From NCBI GenBank assembly GCA_002385605.1, contig DGDU01000054.1:15033-36093 (forward strand): DNA of 21,061 nt, written 5' to 3'. The position numbers and the translations under genes are program-made. Source of the stretch: Christensenella sp. UBA3944. GTDB taxonomy: Bacteria > Bacillota > Clostridia > Christensenellales > DTU072. Under the pieces are notes generated by a model. The model was not told the origin of the DNA. It saw only the letters and a list, made by a program, of their open reading frames with translations, and searched no databases. The first letter of the stretch is position 1, and the number at the start of each line of letters is the position of its first letter. This document shows, piece after piece, positions 6,517 through 14,891 of the stretch.

Positions 6517-8355
6517 ATGATGATATTTCAAAAGATTAAACCAAGCGATAAAGATAAAATTTATGAGCTTTACGCCAGGCAAAAGACCCTCGGCACCGAA
6601 TACTGCCTTGTTACACTGTTCGAATGGCACAAGAAATTTAATCTTGAGGCGGCAATCGGCGACGATTATGTATGCTTAAGGCTTTATTTTAAGGGCAAAT
6701 TATATTATTTCCCGCCGCTTACTACAAGCAAGCAGAGGTTTTCGGAGCTTCTGGACGCCCTTATCGGTATGGGCGCGCAGAGCTTTGCCGAGGTAACCGA
6801 CTTTACCCTGCCCGAGTTTTGCAAAAGAAACTTCACCATTACCCCAAACAGGGATATGGCGGAGTATGTCTATTCGTCAAAATCGTTTATCAGCCTCGAG
6901 GGCAAGTCGCTTCACTCCAAAAGAAACCACATTTCGCAGTTTGTAAGCTCATACAAATACGCCTTTGAAACCTATAACTCCTCCTACCGCGCAGGCGTTA
7001 TGCAGCTTCTTGACCAATGGAACGCGCAAAAGCTTGCCTCGCTGCAGAACGGAGAGGGCGGAGAAGACGCCGAATACTTTAAGGCAACAGCACGAGCCGA
7101 AAAAGAACTTGTGCAAAATGTTCTCGATAACCTCGAGTTTTATAACTGCTTCGCCGATGTCTTGTTGGTGGACGGCAAGGTTATAGGGGCATCATTTGGC
7201 GAGATTTTGCCAACGGGCGTAGGCGCAGTATATTTCGAGAAAGCCGACACCGCCTACAACGGCGCTTATACAATGCTTGCCAATCTGTTCGCGGGCAAAC
7301 ACTTCTCCGATGTCGCCTACATCAATAGGCAGGAGGATATGGGCAACGAGGGGCTTAGGAAGGCAAAACTTTCGTACAAGCCCAAATATATATTTATGAA
7401 ATACCTAGCGCAGGGCAAAAAGGACCGCGACGACCGTTTCAGCGAGGATGTTATACAGCTATATAAAGACAGCTTTCCCGAGGACGACGAGGCAACCGTA
7501 AATTACTTCTTTAATAATGTGTTCTCGCCCGACCGCCTCAAAAACATCCGCATTGGCGACACCCTTGTGAGCGCCCTTCACATAGTGCCGAAAACTTTGG
7601 ATTATTGCGGGAAGCAGGTGTTTTTGCCATTTATGGTGGGCATTTCTACCGCCGAACAGTTTAAAAACAAGGGCTACGCCTCTCGCCTTATAGACGAAAC
7701 CTTAAGGTGCATGCACTCGCAGAATGTGCCCTTTACCGCCTTATACCCCGCGATAGAGGGCTTCTACAAAAGGCTGGGTTTCGAGAAGGTATTCAACGAA
7801 AGCGCAACAGACGAATCTTTGGGCATAGAGCGCCGCCCGACAACCGACATAGAAACGCTAACAAAACTTCTCGCAAAAAAAACAGCCCCATACCAGGTTA
7901 AAATCGTGAGAAACGCCGGGCAAATGAAAATAAAGTACGGCTGCGAGGAAGGGGCAAACCTTTTGTATCTCAACGGAAAGCTTATAGGCTACGAGCTTGT
8001 TTCGGCAGGAAAGCCTCAGGAGGTCTGCCTTATCGCCGAGGACGGCTCCCCTGTCCCGCCATACGAAATCGTTCTTCCGCCCAAAGGCATGGCAAGGATA
8101 GTAAACCTTAAAGCGGCGTTTTCTTTGCTAAATCTATCCAGGCCCTATAAATTCAAACTTACCGATTGCCTCATAAACGAAAATAACGGCGTATTCGAGG
8201 CATATAAAGATACCGTCACCCCGTCGGTCGGTTACGATTTTACCATAACCGAGCGGCAGCTCGCTAAGCTCTTTTTCGGGCTGCCCGTCGAAGGCGTACC
8301 CAAGCAATTTATAGACGAATTCCCGAAACTTGTGTTTATGACGGATAAATATTAA
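6517..8355 (+). CDS. DUF2156 domain fused to Eis-like GNAT acetyltransferase
   Basis: A 612-aa protein with two parts. Residues 1-298 are a DUF2156 domain (relative of the C-terminal domain of phosphatidylglycerol lysyltransferase, a double-GNAT fold), with typical segments YVYSSKSFISLEGKSLHSKR (117-136) and YINRQEDMGNEGLRKAKL (268-285). Residues 305-612 look like an Eis-type N-acetyltransferase: GNAT core with FMVGISTAEQFKNKGYASRL (372-391) including the acetyl-CoA loop QFKNKGYA, FYKRLGF (416-422), then an SCP2-like tail with GMARIVNLKAAF (524-535). Each half usually exists as a separate protein. Substrates are unknown; Eis proteins acetylate amines, and DUF2156 relatives use aminoacyl-tRNA. 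No signal or membrane segment is seen. A strong terminator follows directly. Confidence 0.85.
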   Translation: MMIFQKIKPSDKDKIYELYARQKTLGTEYCLVTLFEWHKKFNLEAAIGDDYVCLRLYFKGKLYYFPPLTTSKQRFSELLDALIGMGAQSFAEVTDFTLPEFCKRNFTITPNRDMAEYVYSSKSFISLEGKSLHSKRNHISQFVSSYKYAFETYNSSYRAGVMQLLDQWNAQKLASLQNGEGGEDAEYFKATARAEKELVQNVLDNLEFYNCFADVLLVDGKVIGASFGEILPTGVGAVYFEKADTAYNGAYTMLANLFAGKHFSDVAYINRQEDMGNEGLRKAKLSYKPKYIFMKYLAQGKKDRDDRFSEDVIQLYKDSFPEDDEATVNYFFNNVFSPDRLKNIRIGDTLVSALHIVPKTLDYCGKQVFLPFMVGISTAEQFKNKGYASRLIDETLRCMHSQNVPFTALYPAIEGFYKRLGFEKVFNESATDESLGIERRPTTDIETLTKLLAKKTAPYQVKIVRNAGQMKIKYGCEEGANLLYLNGKLIGYELVSAGKPQEVCLIAEDGSPVPPYEIVLPPKGMARIVNLKAAFSLLNLSRPYKFKLTDCLINENNGVFEAYKDTVTPSVGYDFTITERQLAKLFFGLPVEGVPKQFIDEFPKLVFMTDKY

Positions 8356-8373
8356 ACTTATCCGCAAAAAAAG

Positions 8374-8400
8374 AAGGGTTCTCTCTCGAGAACCCTTTTT
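8374..8400. terminator. Bidirectional intrinsic terminator between convergent genes
   Basis: AAGGGTTCTC (8374-8383) pairs perfectly with GAGAACCCTT (8388-8397) over a 4-nt loop. On the plus strand five T then GTTT follow. On the minus strand CTTTTTTT follows. It can therefore end both the DUF2156-Eis transcript and the clpC-hpf transcript. Confidence 0.93.
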
Positions 8401-8416
8401 GTTTAATTATGTCCGA

Positions 8417-8962
8417 TTAATATTGGGGAGTAATAAGGCCGTAATCTCCGTCGTGGCGTTTGTAGACAACCGAAACGAGGTTGTTTTCGGCGTTTACGAA
8501 AACATAGAAGTCGTGGTCGAGGAGCTCGAGCTCGGCAATCGCCTGTTGCACGGTTATAATCGAGATATCAAACTTCTTTTCCTTTACGATCTTGCCGTAG
8601 CTTTCCTGATGGGCGGCCTCTTTTTGCTCCTTTACGGGCGCTAAGGCGGATTTTCTAAGCCTGCTTGCCAGCCTTGTGTGGTATTTGAGAATCTGCTTTT
8701 CCAGCTTGGGAATAAGTATGTCGATGTTATTGTACATACTGTCAGAAGTGGTTTCGCTGCGCACAATCTGTTTGCCGTCGCTTATTATTGTGATTTCCAT
8801 CGTGTGTTTGCCCGAGCCGATCGTGCTCAGCTTTACCTTGGCAAACGCTTCGGACTCAAAGAACTTATCGAGCTTAGAAATCTTTTTCTCTAAGATTTCG
8901 GCAAGCTTTGCCTTTTGTCCGCTTTCGTCTTTGTAGTTCCTGTTGAGAATTTCGATGCGCAT
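8417..8962 (-). CDS. hpf: Ribosome hibernation-promoting factor, long form
   Basis: A 181-aa protein. The N-terminal ~100 residues are the S30AE/HPF domain (MRIEILNRNY, then KLDKFFESEAFAKVKLST and HTMEITIISDG), which binds the 30S decoding region in resting cells. After a linker, the C-terminal ~60 residues (KFDISIITVQQAIAELELLD, then VVYKRHDGDYGLITP) are the dimerisation domain of long HPF, which joins two 70S ribosomes into 100S particles. An AGGAG lies about 9 bases before the ATG. The gene starts 17 bp after the clpC stop, with no promoter visible between, so it is probably co-transcribed with clpC. That would link ribosome hibernation to the protein quality-control gene. Confidence 0.96.
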   Translation of the reverse strand: MRIEILNRNYKDESGQKAKLAEILEKKISKLDKFFESEAFAKVKLSTIGSGKHTMEITIISDGKQIVRSETTSDSMYNNIDILIPKLEKQILKYHTRLASRLRKSALAPVKEQKEAAHQESYGKIVKEKKFDISIITVQQAIAELELLDHDFYVFVNAENNLVSVVYKRHDGDYGLITPQY

Positions 8963-8979
8963 AGATGGTTCTCCTTTTT

Positions 8980-11469
8980 TTATTTGCTGACAGAAAACTG
9001 AAGGTCGCCGTTAGCCAGGCCTATCTCGACGGTGCTGCCGTCGCTTATTTCGCCTGAGATTATTTTTTCGCTTAGCTTATCTTCAAGCATGCGCTGTATG
9101 GTTCTCTTTAGCGGGCGGGCGCCGTAGGTTTTATCGGTGCCCTTTGCGAGGATATACTTCTTTGCCTCGTCGGTAACGGTTATGGTGATGTTCTTTTCCT
9201 TGAGCCGCTCGGCAAGGGCGTTAAGAAGCATATCATTTATCTTGCTTAAAGCCTCTTCGTCCAGGCTTCTGAAGATGATTATATCGTCGATTCGGTTTAT
9301 AAATTCGGGGCGCATGGCGTTTTTGAGGGCCGAAAGCTGTTTTTCTTTCATGCTTTCGTAACTGCTGTCCTCTGCTTCTGATGAGAAGCCCACCCTTCTC
9401 ATATTGGCGATGTCCGAAGCGCCTATATTGGAGGTCATTATAATTATTGTATTCTTGAAGGACACCACCCGTCCCTGCGAATCGGTGAGCCTGCCGTCAT
9501 CAAGCACCTGGAGCAGAAGGTTGAACACATCGGGGTGCGCCTTCTCGATTTCGTCTAAGAGAACTACCGAATACGGTTTGCGGCGCACCTTTTCGGTAAG
9601 CTGCCCGCCCTCCTCGTATCCTACATAGCCCGGCGCCGCGCCTATAAGGCGGCTGACATTAAACTTTTCCATATATTCGCTCATGTCGATGCGGATCATG
9701 AGGTTTTCGTCCCCGAACATTGCCTCGGCAAGCGCTTTGCTAAGCTCGGTTTTGCCTACGCCCGTGGGGCCGAGGAATATAAATGTGCCTATCGGGCGTT
9801 TGGGGTCTTTCAGCCCCGCCCTTGCCCTTCTTACGGCTCTCGCGACCGCGGACACGGCTTCGTCCTGCCCTATCACGCGCTTGCGGAGGGTATCCTCCAG
9901 CCTCATTAGCCTTTCGCTTTCGGCCTCGGTAAGGCTTACAACGGGTATATGAGTCCAGTCGGACACGACAACTGCGATTTCCTTTTCGCCTATGGCAAGC
10001 TCTTCGTCCTGCTTGTCCCTGCCCCATTGTTTTTTGATTTCGGCAAGTTTTTTGGATACTTCTTTGCTTTCGAGCTGCAATTTGTACGCCTTTTCGTACT
10101 CTTTGCGGGCAACCGCTTGCTCTATCGAGTTTTCGATGGCGCTAATCTGCTCCTCGAGGCTCTTCACATCGGGCGGGGCAATCAGGTGGGATACCCTTAG
10201 CTTGCTTGCCGCCTCGTCTATAAGGTCTATCGCCTTGTCGGGCAAATACCTGTCGGTTATATATCTGTCGGAAAGCTTTGCCGCCGCCTCTATGGCCTCG
10301 TCGGTTATCTTTACCTTGTGGTGAATCTCATATTTTTCGCGAAGGCCTTTAAGAATGGTAATCGTGTCTTCGACACTCGGCGGTTCTACCATAATGGGCT
10401 GGAACCTGCGCTCTAAAGCGGCGTCCTTTTCTATATTCTTGCGGTATTCGTCCAAAGTGGTCGCGCCGATTGTGGGGATTTCGCCACGCGAAAGCATGGG
10501 CTTGATAAGGTTGGAAACCGTCATACCGCCCTCGCGGTCTCCCGCCGAGATAATCATGTGTATTTCGTCTATAAACAATATGGTGTTGCCGTCTTTTAGG
10601 CTTTCGATGGCCTTTTTGAGGCGCTCCTCGAAGTCGCCCCTGTACTTTGTGCCGGCGACAAGGCTTCCCAAATCCAGGCTGAATATACGCTTACCCTTAA
10701 GAATCTCGGGTACATCGCCCTGAACGATAGCCAGCGCAAGCCCCTCGACAATCGCGGTCTTGCCCACGCCCGGTTCGCCTATAAGGATGGGGTTATTTTT
10801 GGTGCGGCGGGAAAGTATCTGTATGATACGCTCTATTTCTTTGCTTCTGCCTATCACGGGGTCTACTTTGCCCTTGCCTGCCCTCTCGGTGAGGTCTACG
10901 CCTATCGAGCTTAGGTTCTCGTCCATGCCTTTGCCGTCCTCCTCGGCGGACGAATAATCCCGTTTGCCGAAGTTGTCGCCGGGCCTGAAGTTGAACATTG
11001 TTTCCAACGCCTCCCTAAGGCTTAGCGGGATTTCGTCGTCATCGTCGTTTTTGCCAACATTGTTGCCCGCCATCGAATCGAGTATCGATTTTAGGTCGTT
11101 GAAGGTAATTTTATGCTTATTAAGGATTTTGGAAGCACCGTTGTTGGAATCAGCCGCAAGCGCGAGCAGCAAATGCTGGCTGTCGGCGTAGTCGTAGCCG
11201 TACTTTTCGGCAATAACGCGGCTAAGCTCGAGAGCCCTCTTTGTCATCGAGGAAACATAAACAAAATTTGTGGGAGCGGATTTATTTAAATAGCTAAGGG
11301 CTTTTTCTTTACTGAGCCCCAGCCTTACAAGAATTTCGTAGGCGTAGCAATCTTCCAAAGTCAACATCGCTGCCAGTATATGCTCGGTACCCAGCGTACC
11401 GCCATAGACTGCGGCATATTCTTTTGCGATATCCATCAGCTTTTGAACATCTCTGGTATAACCTATCAT
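8980..11469 (-). CDS. clpC: ATP-dependent Clp protease ATP-binding subunit ClpC
   Basis: An 829-aa HSP100 unfoldase that threads proteins into ClpP. Order of parts: Clp N-domain repeats (1-~135); an acidic run NDDDDE (141-146); AAA1 with Walker A GEPGVGKT (231-238) and Walker B LFIDEIH (298-304); a short ClpC-type middle domain with UVR-like helices (~440-490); AAA2 with Walker A GPTGVGKT (567-574), Walker B VLLDEIEKAH (636-645) and the ClpP-binding VGF loop (693-695). Length and the short middle domain separate it from ClpB. GAGGTGA lies 6 bases before the ATG. It is not in a ctsR-mcsA-mcsB-clpC operon, and no CtsR or CIRCE operator is visible; hpf follows. Confidence 0.96.
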   Translation of the reverse strand: MIGYTRDVQKLMDIAKEYAAVYGGTLGTEHILAAMLTLEDCYAYEILVRLGLSKEKALSYLNKSAPTNFVYVSSMTKRALELSRVIAEKYGYDYADSQHLLLALAADSNNGASKILNKHKITFNDLKSILDSMAGNNVGKNDDDDEIPLSLREALETMFNFRPGDNFGKRDYSSAEEDGKGMDENLSSIGVDLTERAGKGKVDPVIGRSKEIERIIQILSRRTKNNPILIGEPGVGKTAIVEGLALAIVQGDVPEILKGKRIFSLDLGSLVAGTKYRGDFEERLKKAIESLKDGNTILFIDEIHMIISAGDREGGMTVSNLIKPMLSRGEIPTIGATTLDEYRKNIEKDAALERRFQPIMVEPPSVEDTITILKGLREKYEIHHKVKITDEAIEAAAKLSDRYITDRYLPDKAIDLIDEAASKLRVSHLIAPPDVKSLEEQISAIENSIEQAVARKEYEKAYKLQLESKEVSKKLAEIKKQWGRDKQDEELAIGEKEIAVVVSDWTHIPVVSLTEAESERLMRLEDTLRKRVIGQDEAVSAVARAVRRARAGLKDPKRPIGTFIFLGPTGVGKTELSKALAEAMFGDENLMIRIDMSEYMEKFNVSRLIGAAPGYVGYEEGGQLTEKVRRKPYSVVLLDEIEKAHPDVFNLLLQVLDDGRLTDSQGRVVSFKNTIIIMTSNIGASDIANMRRVGFSSEAEDSSYESMKEKQLSALKNAMRPEFINRIDDIIIFRSLDEEALSKINDMLLNALAERLKEKNITITVTDEAKKYILAKGTDKTYGARPLKRTIQRMLEDKLSEKIISGEISDGSTVEIGLANGDLQFSVSK

Positions 11470-11504
11470 AATTCACCTCTGTAAGCGTCTGCCTTATCGA
11501 TTTA

Positions 11505-11533
11505 ATTATATCCTAATATTTACCAATTTGCAA
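11505..11533 (-). promoter_or_regulatory. Sigma-A promoter of clpC-hpf
   Basis: TTGCAA (11528-11533), a 17-bp spacer and TATAAT (11505-11510) on the minus strand. Predicted start near 11498, giving a leader of about 29 nt that carries GAGGTGA. No CtsR heptad repeat (GGTCAAA-type) or CIRCE inverted repeat overlaps it. Confidence 0.8.
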
Positions 11534-11593
11534 TACAGCTTTACTCCGTGCTCAAGAATAATTATATTATCCGATTCATCTGCCTATAGCACT

Positions 11594-11614
11594 AAAGCGC
11601 CAAAGAGGCGCCCT
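11594..11614 (-). terminator. Weak candidate terminator after the EFR1 gene
   Basis: GCGCC pairs with GGCGC over a 5-nt loop, extended by A-T and two G-T pairs. It lies 46 bp after the stop of the flavodoxin/ferredoxin gene. On the minus strand the T-run is only three bases and is part of the stem, so function as a terminator is doubtful. The rest of 11534-11659 holds nothing else I can name. Confidence 0.3.
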
Positions 11615-11659
11615 AAATGTTTGAAATATTATAATACGGTAGAATAAAAGCAAATAAAC

Positions 11660-12415
11660 TTATTTATTCCTCTTAATCATTTCTTTGGCAAGAATTTTGG
11701 GATGATTGTATTGGGTTTTGGGCGAACGCTTGACTATGCCGAACCTTATTGCGTTATTGGGGCAATACTGTATGCAGCCGAAGCAGTATTCGCAATTGTT
11801 GCCAAAGGACGCCTTGTTGTTTTTTACAGTTATGTTTTGGGTGGGGCATTGCCTGATGCATTGCGTGCAGTTAAGGCAGTCGTTTGTAGCCCACTTATAC
11901 CTTATGCCGAGTATGTATTTGAAGCCGAACCAGGTAACCCTGCTGAAGCGCTTCTGCCAGCGCGAAAATTTTATTTCTCTTAACTCCCGTCCGTCGATAG
12001 CCCGCTTAATCTCGGCTACCCTCTCGCTCTCGGTGTCCAGTAGTTCGGTTTTTGCGGGCTCGGGGGTGGCAAACAAAATAACGCTGTCGGGAAGCCTTAT
12101 ATCCTTGCCGTAGCTAAGCTTAAGGCCCTTTTGCCTAAGCAACTCTGCGGCGTCGCCCAGCGCGTTTCCGGGGGCGCCTCCGTGAGTGACAATCGCCCAG
12201 ATATATTCACTTCTGAATTCACAGTTTTTTATAAAATCCTCGAGCATACGGGGCGCGCCGCCGCAATAAGCGGGATATACAAACCCGATCGTGTCGGCTT
12301 CGTATGTGCGAATGGGGCTTACCGCGATATTAAGCGGCTGTTCGCCGTCCGCGAGCGCTTTGGCAACGCTAAGGGAGTTGCCTGTCCCGCTAAAATAAAA
12401 AACAATAGACGACAT
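11660..12415 (-). CDS. EFR1-type flavodoxin/ferredoxin fusion protein
   Basis: A 251-aa cytosolic electron carrier. The N-terminal flavodoxin-like domain (about 1-145) has the FMN phosphate loop FSGTGNS (8-14) and VYPAYCGGAP (46-55). The C-terminal part has two [4Fe-4S] ferredoxin clusters: Cys180, 183, 186, 190 in CLNCTQCIRQCP and Cys208, 211, 214, 218 in CEYCFGCIQYCP. The combination matches the EFR1 family of clostridial proteins, which carry electrons between unknown partners. AGGAGG lies 8-9 bases before the ATG. It has its own promoter and follows the MMPL exporter gene after 133 bp; any functional link to that exporter is inference. Confidence 0.92.
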   Translation of the reverse strand: MSSIVFYFSGTGNSLSVAKALADGEQPLNIAVSPIRTYEADTIGFVYPAYCGGAPRMLEDFIKNCEFRSEYIWAIVTHGGAPGNALGDAAELLRQKGLKLSYGKDIRLPDSVILFATPEPAKTELLDTESERVAEIKRAIDGRELREIKFSRWQKRFSRVTWFGFKYILGIRYKWATNDCLNCTQCIRQCPTQNITVKNNKASFGNNCEYCFGCIQYCPNNAIRFGIVKRSPKTQYNHPKILAKEMIKRNK

Positions 12416-12436
12416 AGCGATTGCCTCCTTGTGAAA

Positions 12437-12469
12437 ATTATACCAAATCCGGCCGCCTGTTGCAATAGG
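12437..12469 (-). promoter_or_regulatory. Promoter of the EFR1 gene with palindrome over the -35 box
   Basis: TTGCAA (12460-12465), a 17-bp spacer and TATAAT (12437-12442) on the minus strand. The -35 box sits at the centre of a near-perfect 14-bp palindrome, CCTATTGCAACAGG (12456-12469), where only one symmetric pair is broken. A regulator bound there would block or modulate RNA polymerase. The leader is about 15 nt, with AGGAGG. Confidence 0.7.
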
Positions 12470-12548
12470 AAATATTTTGTTATTTTACTTTATTTCGGGA
12501 TACCGTATTCGAGAAAAAAGGCTATCAATCCCGCAAAGACGGGGCGCT

Positions 12549-14804
12549 TCAGGCATTATTCTTTTTTCGCTTTTGCGCTATCTTTTCCTTTATGTAAGCT
12601 AGGCCTGCCTTGTCCGAAATCTTGTCCAGCACGAGAAGCATAGATGGCAGGACGAGCAAAACGATCAGTACCGAGCTTAGCGCGCCGCCGCCCAGAAGAA
12701 GCCCCATTTTTCCGACAACTCCTGCGCCAAGAATACCCATGGCAAAGCCGGCTATCGTAAGAATCGAGCCCGAGGTTATAATGGTCGGGAATACGGCGTT
12801 TTCGGCAACAGCCATGGCTTCAGCCCTGTCGGCATAATTTAGCTTTTCGCTGTTGTATCTGCTTGCCAGCACTATGCCGTAATCGATGGTCGCGCCCATC
12901 TGAATGCCGCAAATAAGAAGGTACCCGATAAATGATACGGGGCTCCCGCTCACAAAGGGTATGGCGAAATTTATCCAGATGCCCCCCTGTATCGCTGTCA
13001 TAAGGATTATCGGGAACAAGAAGTTTCTGAAGTTGAACAGCAAGATGATAAGCACAAATATCGTCGTAAAGAGCGACACCTTCAAGTTATCTTTGGGGAA
13101 AGCGACGGCCATATCGTAGCATGCCACGCTCTCGCCGGCAAGATAAAACTCGGGGTAGAACTGCTTAAGTTCGTCTTCAAGCTCGCCTATTAATTCCAGG
13201 CTTTCGGGGCTTTCGACATCGCTGTTAATGTTAAATATTATGCGAGAGTATCTTTCGCCCTCGAAGTTTTTGCGGGCAGCAATAAGCAGTTCGAGCTGCG
13301 CGGCGTTCTCGCCGAGATAGTCGTAATAATCGTTATAGACAGCCTCGAGGAAGTCGACAACCGTCATTTTATAATCGCTTAGCGGTATATTCGTAGAGCC
13401 CGTCTGCTTGCGGTGGGTTTCAAATATGGCGTTTACAAAGACTGTAGCCATAAGGCCCGATTGGTCGAAGCCCATTTCGTACACAAGCCGGATAATTTCG
13501 CCCGCCGAAACCTTATCCGAAAGATAAAGGTTATCCGTAACCTTTATGGACGCAATGCCGTTTACATTGTTAATTATCTCTTTGCCCATGACAAAGTCTA
13601 TTAACTCTTTTTCTTTATTATAGTCGCCCTTGGGCACGACAACCACGAGGCTGTTTTGGACGCCGAACACCTCGGCAATCTTATTGTTGGAATTTATAAT
13701 GCGCGCGGCGCCGTTTATATTATAGCTGTATTGGTTGTAAAATTGCCCCGTGCCCGCCAGAACGGTAAGTATCAGGAAAGCGGGCATTATAACCTTGCGC
13801 CCCTTTAGAATTACCTTGGCGGCTTTGGTTATATCGGGCACAAACCTTTTATGCCTGGATTTAACGAGGGGGTTTGCCATTATCACAAGAAGGGCGGGCA
13901 TAAGGAACAATACGGACAACAGGCTTGCCACTATGCCCTTGGCGAGGGATAGCCCCATCTCTGCGCCTATCGGCAGGGTCATAAGGATTAGCGCGGAAAG
14001 CCCCGCTATGGTGGTTAACGAACTCGAAAGTATTTCGGGTATGCCCTTCGCGAGAGCGGTTGCCGCCGCCGTCTCGGCATCGTCAATCTCGTACTCCTCC
14101 ATAAACCTATGCAAAAGTATTACCGAATAATCTATAGACAGCGCAAGCTGCAGTACAAGAGCTACAAGGTTGGACACATAAGATATGCCGCCGAAGACAA
14201 AGTTAGTGCCCATATTCAAAACGATAGACACCGCAAACACTATTAGCATTATTAATAGCTCAAAATAGGTTTGTGATGTAAATAACAGCATAGCCATTAT
14301 AGCGACGGCGATAACCGCCCCTATCTTGATTATGCTCTCGACGGTCTCCAGCCTTGTGTAATATGACATCGCCGACTGTCCCGAAAAATAGGCTTCCTCG
14401 CCCGAAAGATACTCTATTAAGGTTTTAATTGTTTTGTTGGCCCCGTCGGTCGAATCGTAGTCCTCTAGCATTATGTTATATAACGCGCAATTGCTTTTAT
14501 AATTGTTGGTAGCGTCCAAAACCGCCGCCGCGACGCCGTCTATTTCCGAAAGCTCTTCGGCCAGCTCTTCCGCCCTCTGAAGGCTTATATTCTTTACCAT
14601 AACTATCGCAGAGCCCTTGTCGTCAAACTGCTCTTTCATAAGCTCCAGCGACTTGTCCGTATTGCTGTTTTTGGGCGCGAAAACCGTGAGGTCATATATA
14701 ATCGGGTTGAAGAACAGCATGACGGTTGCGGCAATCGCCAATGCGGCGAACACACCAATAAATACCCATTTGTTTTTAACGACAAACTCAGTAAATTTCT
14801 TCAT
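12549..14804 (-). CDS. MMPL/RND-superfamily transporter
   Basis: A 751-aa membrane protein with internal two-fold symmetry. Helix 1 is at about 13-33; the first large extracytoplasmic domain is at about 35-155; a helix cluster spans about 157-310 with the proton-relay-like motif SIDYSVILLHRF (223-234, Asp225). Helix 7 is at about 337-355; the second outer domain is at about 356-575; the final helix cluster spans about 578-730 with the matching motif TIDYGIVLASRY (639-650, Asp641). The layout fits MMPL/HpnN-type proton-driven exporters of lipids or hydrophobic compounds. The tail is basic (KIAQKRKKNN). The substrate is unknown. The ribosome site is weak (GGGAT). No adaptor or outer-membrane partner is nearby, as expected in a Firmicute. 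Confidence 0.92.
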   Translation of the reverse strand: MKKFTEFVVKNKWVFIGVFAALAIAATVMLFFNPIIYDLTVFAPKNSNTDKSLELMKEQFDDKGSAIVMVKNISLQRAEELAEELSEIDGVAAAVLDATNNYKSNCALYNIMLEDYDSTDGANKTIKTLIEYLSGEEAYFSGQSAMSYYTRLETVESIIKIGAVIAVAIMAMLLFTSQTYFELLIMLIVFAVSIVLNMGTNFVFGGISYVSNLVALVLQLALSIDYSVILLHRFMEEYEIDDAETAAATALAKGIPEILSSSLTTIAGLSALILMTLPIGAEMGLSLAKGIVASLLSVLFLMPALLVIMANPLVKSRHKRFVPDITKAAKVILKGRKVIMPAFLILTVLAGTGQFYNQYSYNINGAARIINSNNKIAEVFGVQNSLVVVVPKGDYNKEKELIDFVMGKEIINNVNGIASIKVTDNLYLSDKVSAGEIIRLVYEMGFDQSGLMATVFVNAIFETHRKQTGSTNIPLSDYKMTVVDFLEAVYNDYYDYLGENAAQLELLIAARKNFEGERYSRIIFNINSDVESPESLELIGELEDELKQFYPEFYLAGESVACYDMAVAFPKDNLKVSLFTTIFVLIILLFNFRNFLFPIILMTAIQGGIWINFAIPFVSGSPVSFIGYLLICGIQMGATIDYGIVLASRYNSEKLNYADRAEAMAVAENAVFPTIITSGSILTIAGFAMGILGAGVVGKMGLLLGGGALSSVLIVLLVLPSMLLVLDKISDKAGLAYIKEKIAQKRKKNNA

Positions 14805-14848
14805 ATCCCATTCCGTCAGAATAATAGTAAGAAGCTTATCATTTGAAT

Positions 14849-14857
14849 ATTATATCA
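14849..14857 (-). promoter_or_regulatory. Extended -10 promoter of the MMPL transporter gene
   Basis: TGATATAAT on the minus strand. The -35 position at a 17-bp spacing (14872-14877) reads CAACAT and is not consensus; it falls inside a perfect inverted repeat. Predicted start near 14842, leader about 38 nt. Confidence 0.65.
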
Positions 14858-14871
14858 CAAAGCAAAAATTA

Positions 14872-14891
14872 ATGTTGCATATTTGCAACAT
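14872..14891. repeat. Perfect 8-bp inverted repeat, candidate operator of the MMPL gene
   Basis: ATGTTGCA and TGCAACAT are separated by TATT, giving a 20-bp symmetrical site. Its near arm coincides with the -35 position of the MMPL promoter. Arm length, spacing and location suit a dimeric repressor of TetR or MarR type. No such regulator gene is in the window. The rest of 14892-15000 is AT-rich, with no gene seen. Confidence 0.55.

Noticed and set aside
11470..11600. CtsR or CIRCE operator upstream of clpC
   Set aside because: No GGTCAAA-type direct repeat and no TTAGCACTC-N9-GAGTGCTAA inverted repeat was found on either strand.
11615..11645. Possible promoter (TATAAT-like boxes) and small RNA upstream of clpC
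   Set aside because: TATAAT and TATTAT are present on the minus strand, but candidate -35 boxes are at 11-14 bp spacing, and no gene-like structure follows except a weak hairpin.
12495..12548. Terminator after the MMPL gene (CCCG-TCTTTG-CGGG)
   Set aside because: The stem is only four pairs and the T-run is more than ten bases away, so I cannot support termination here.
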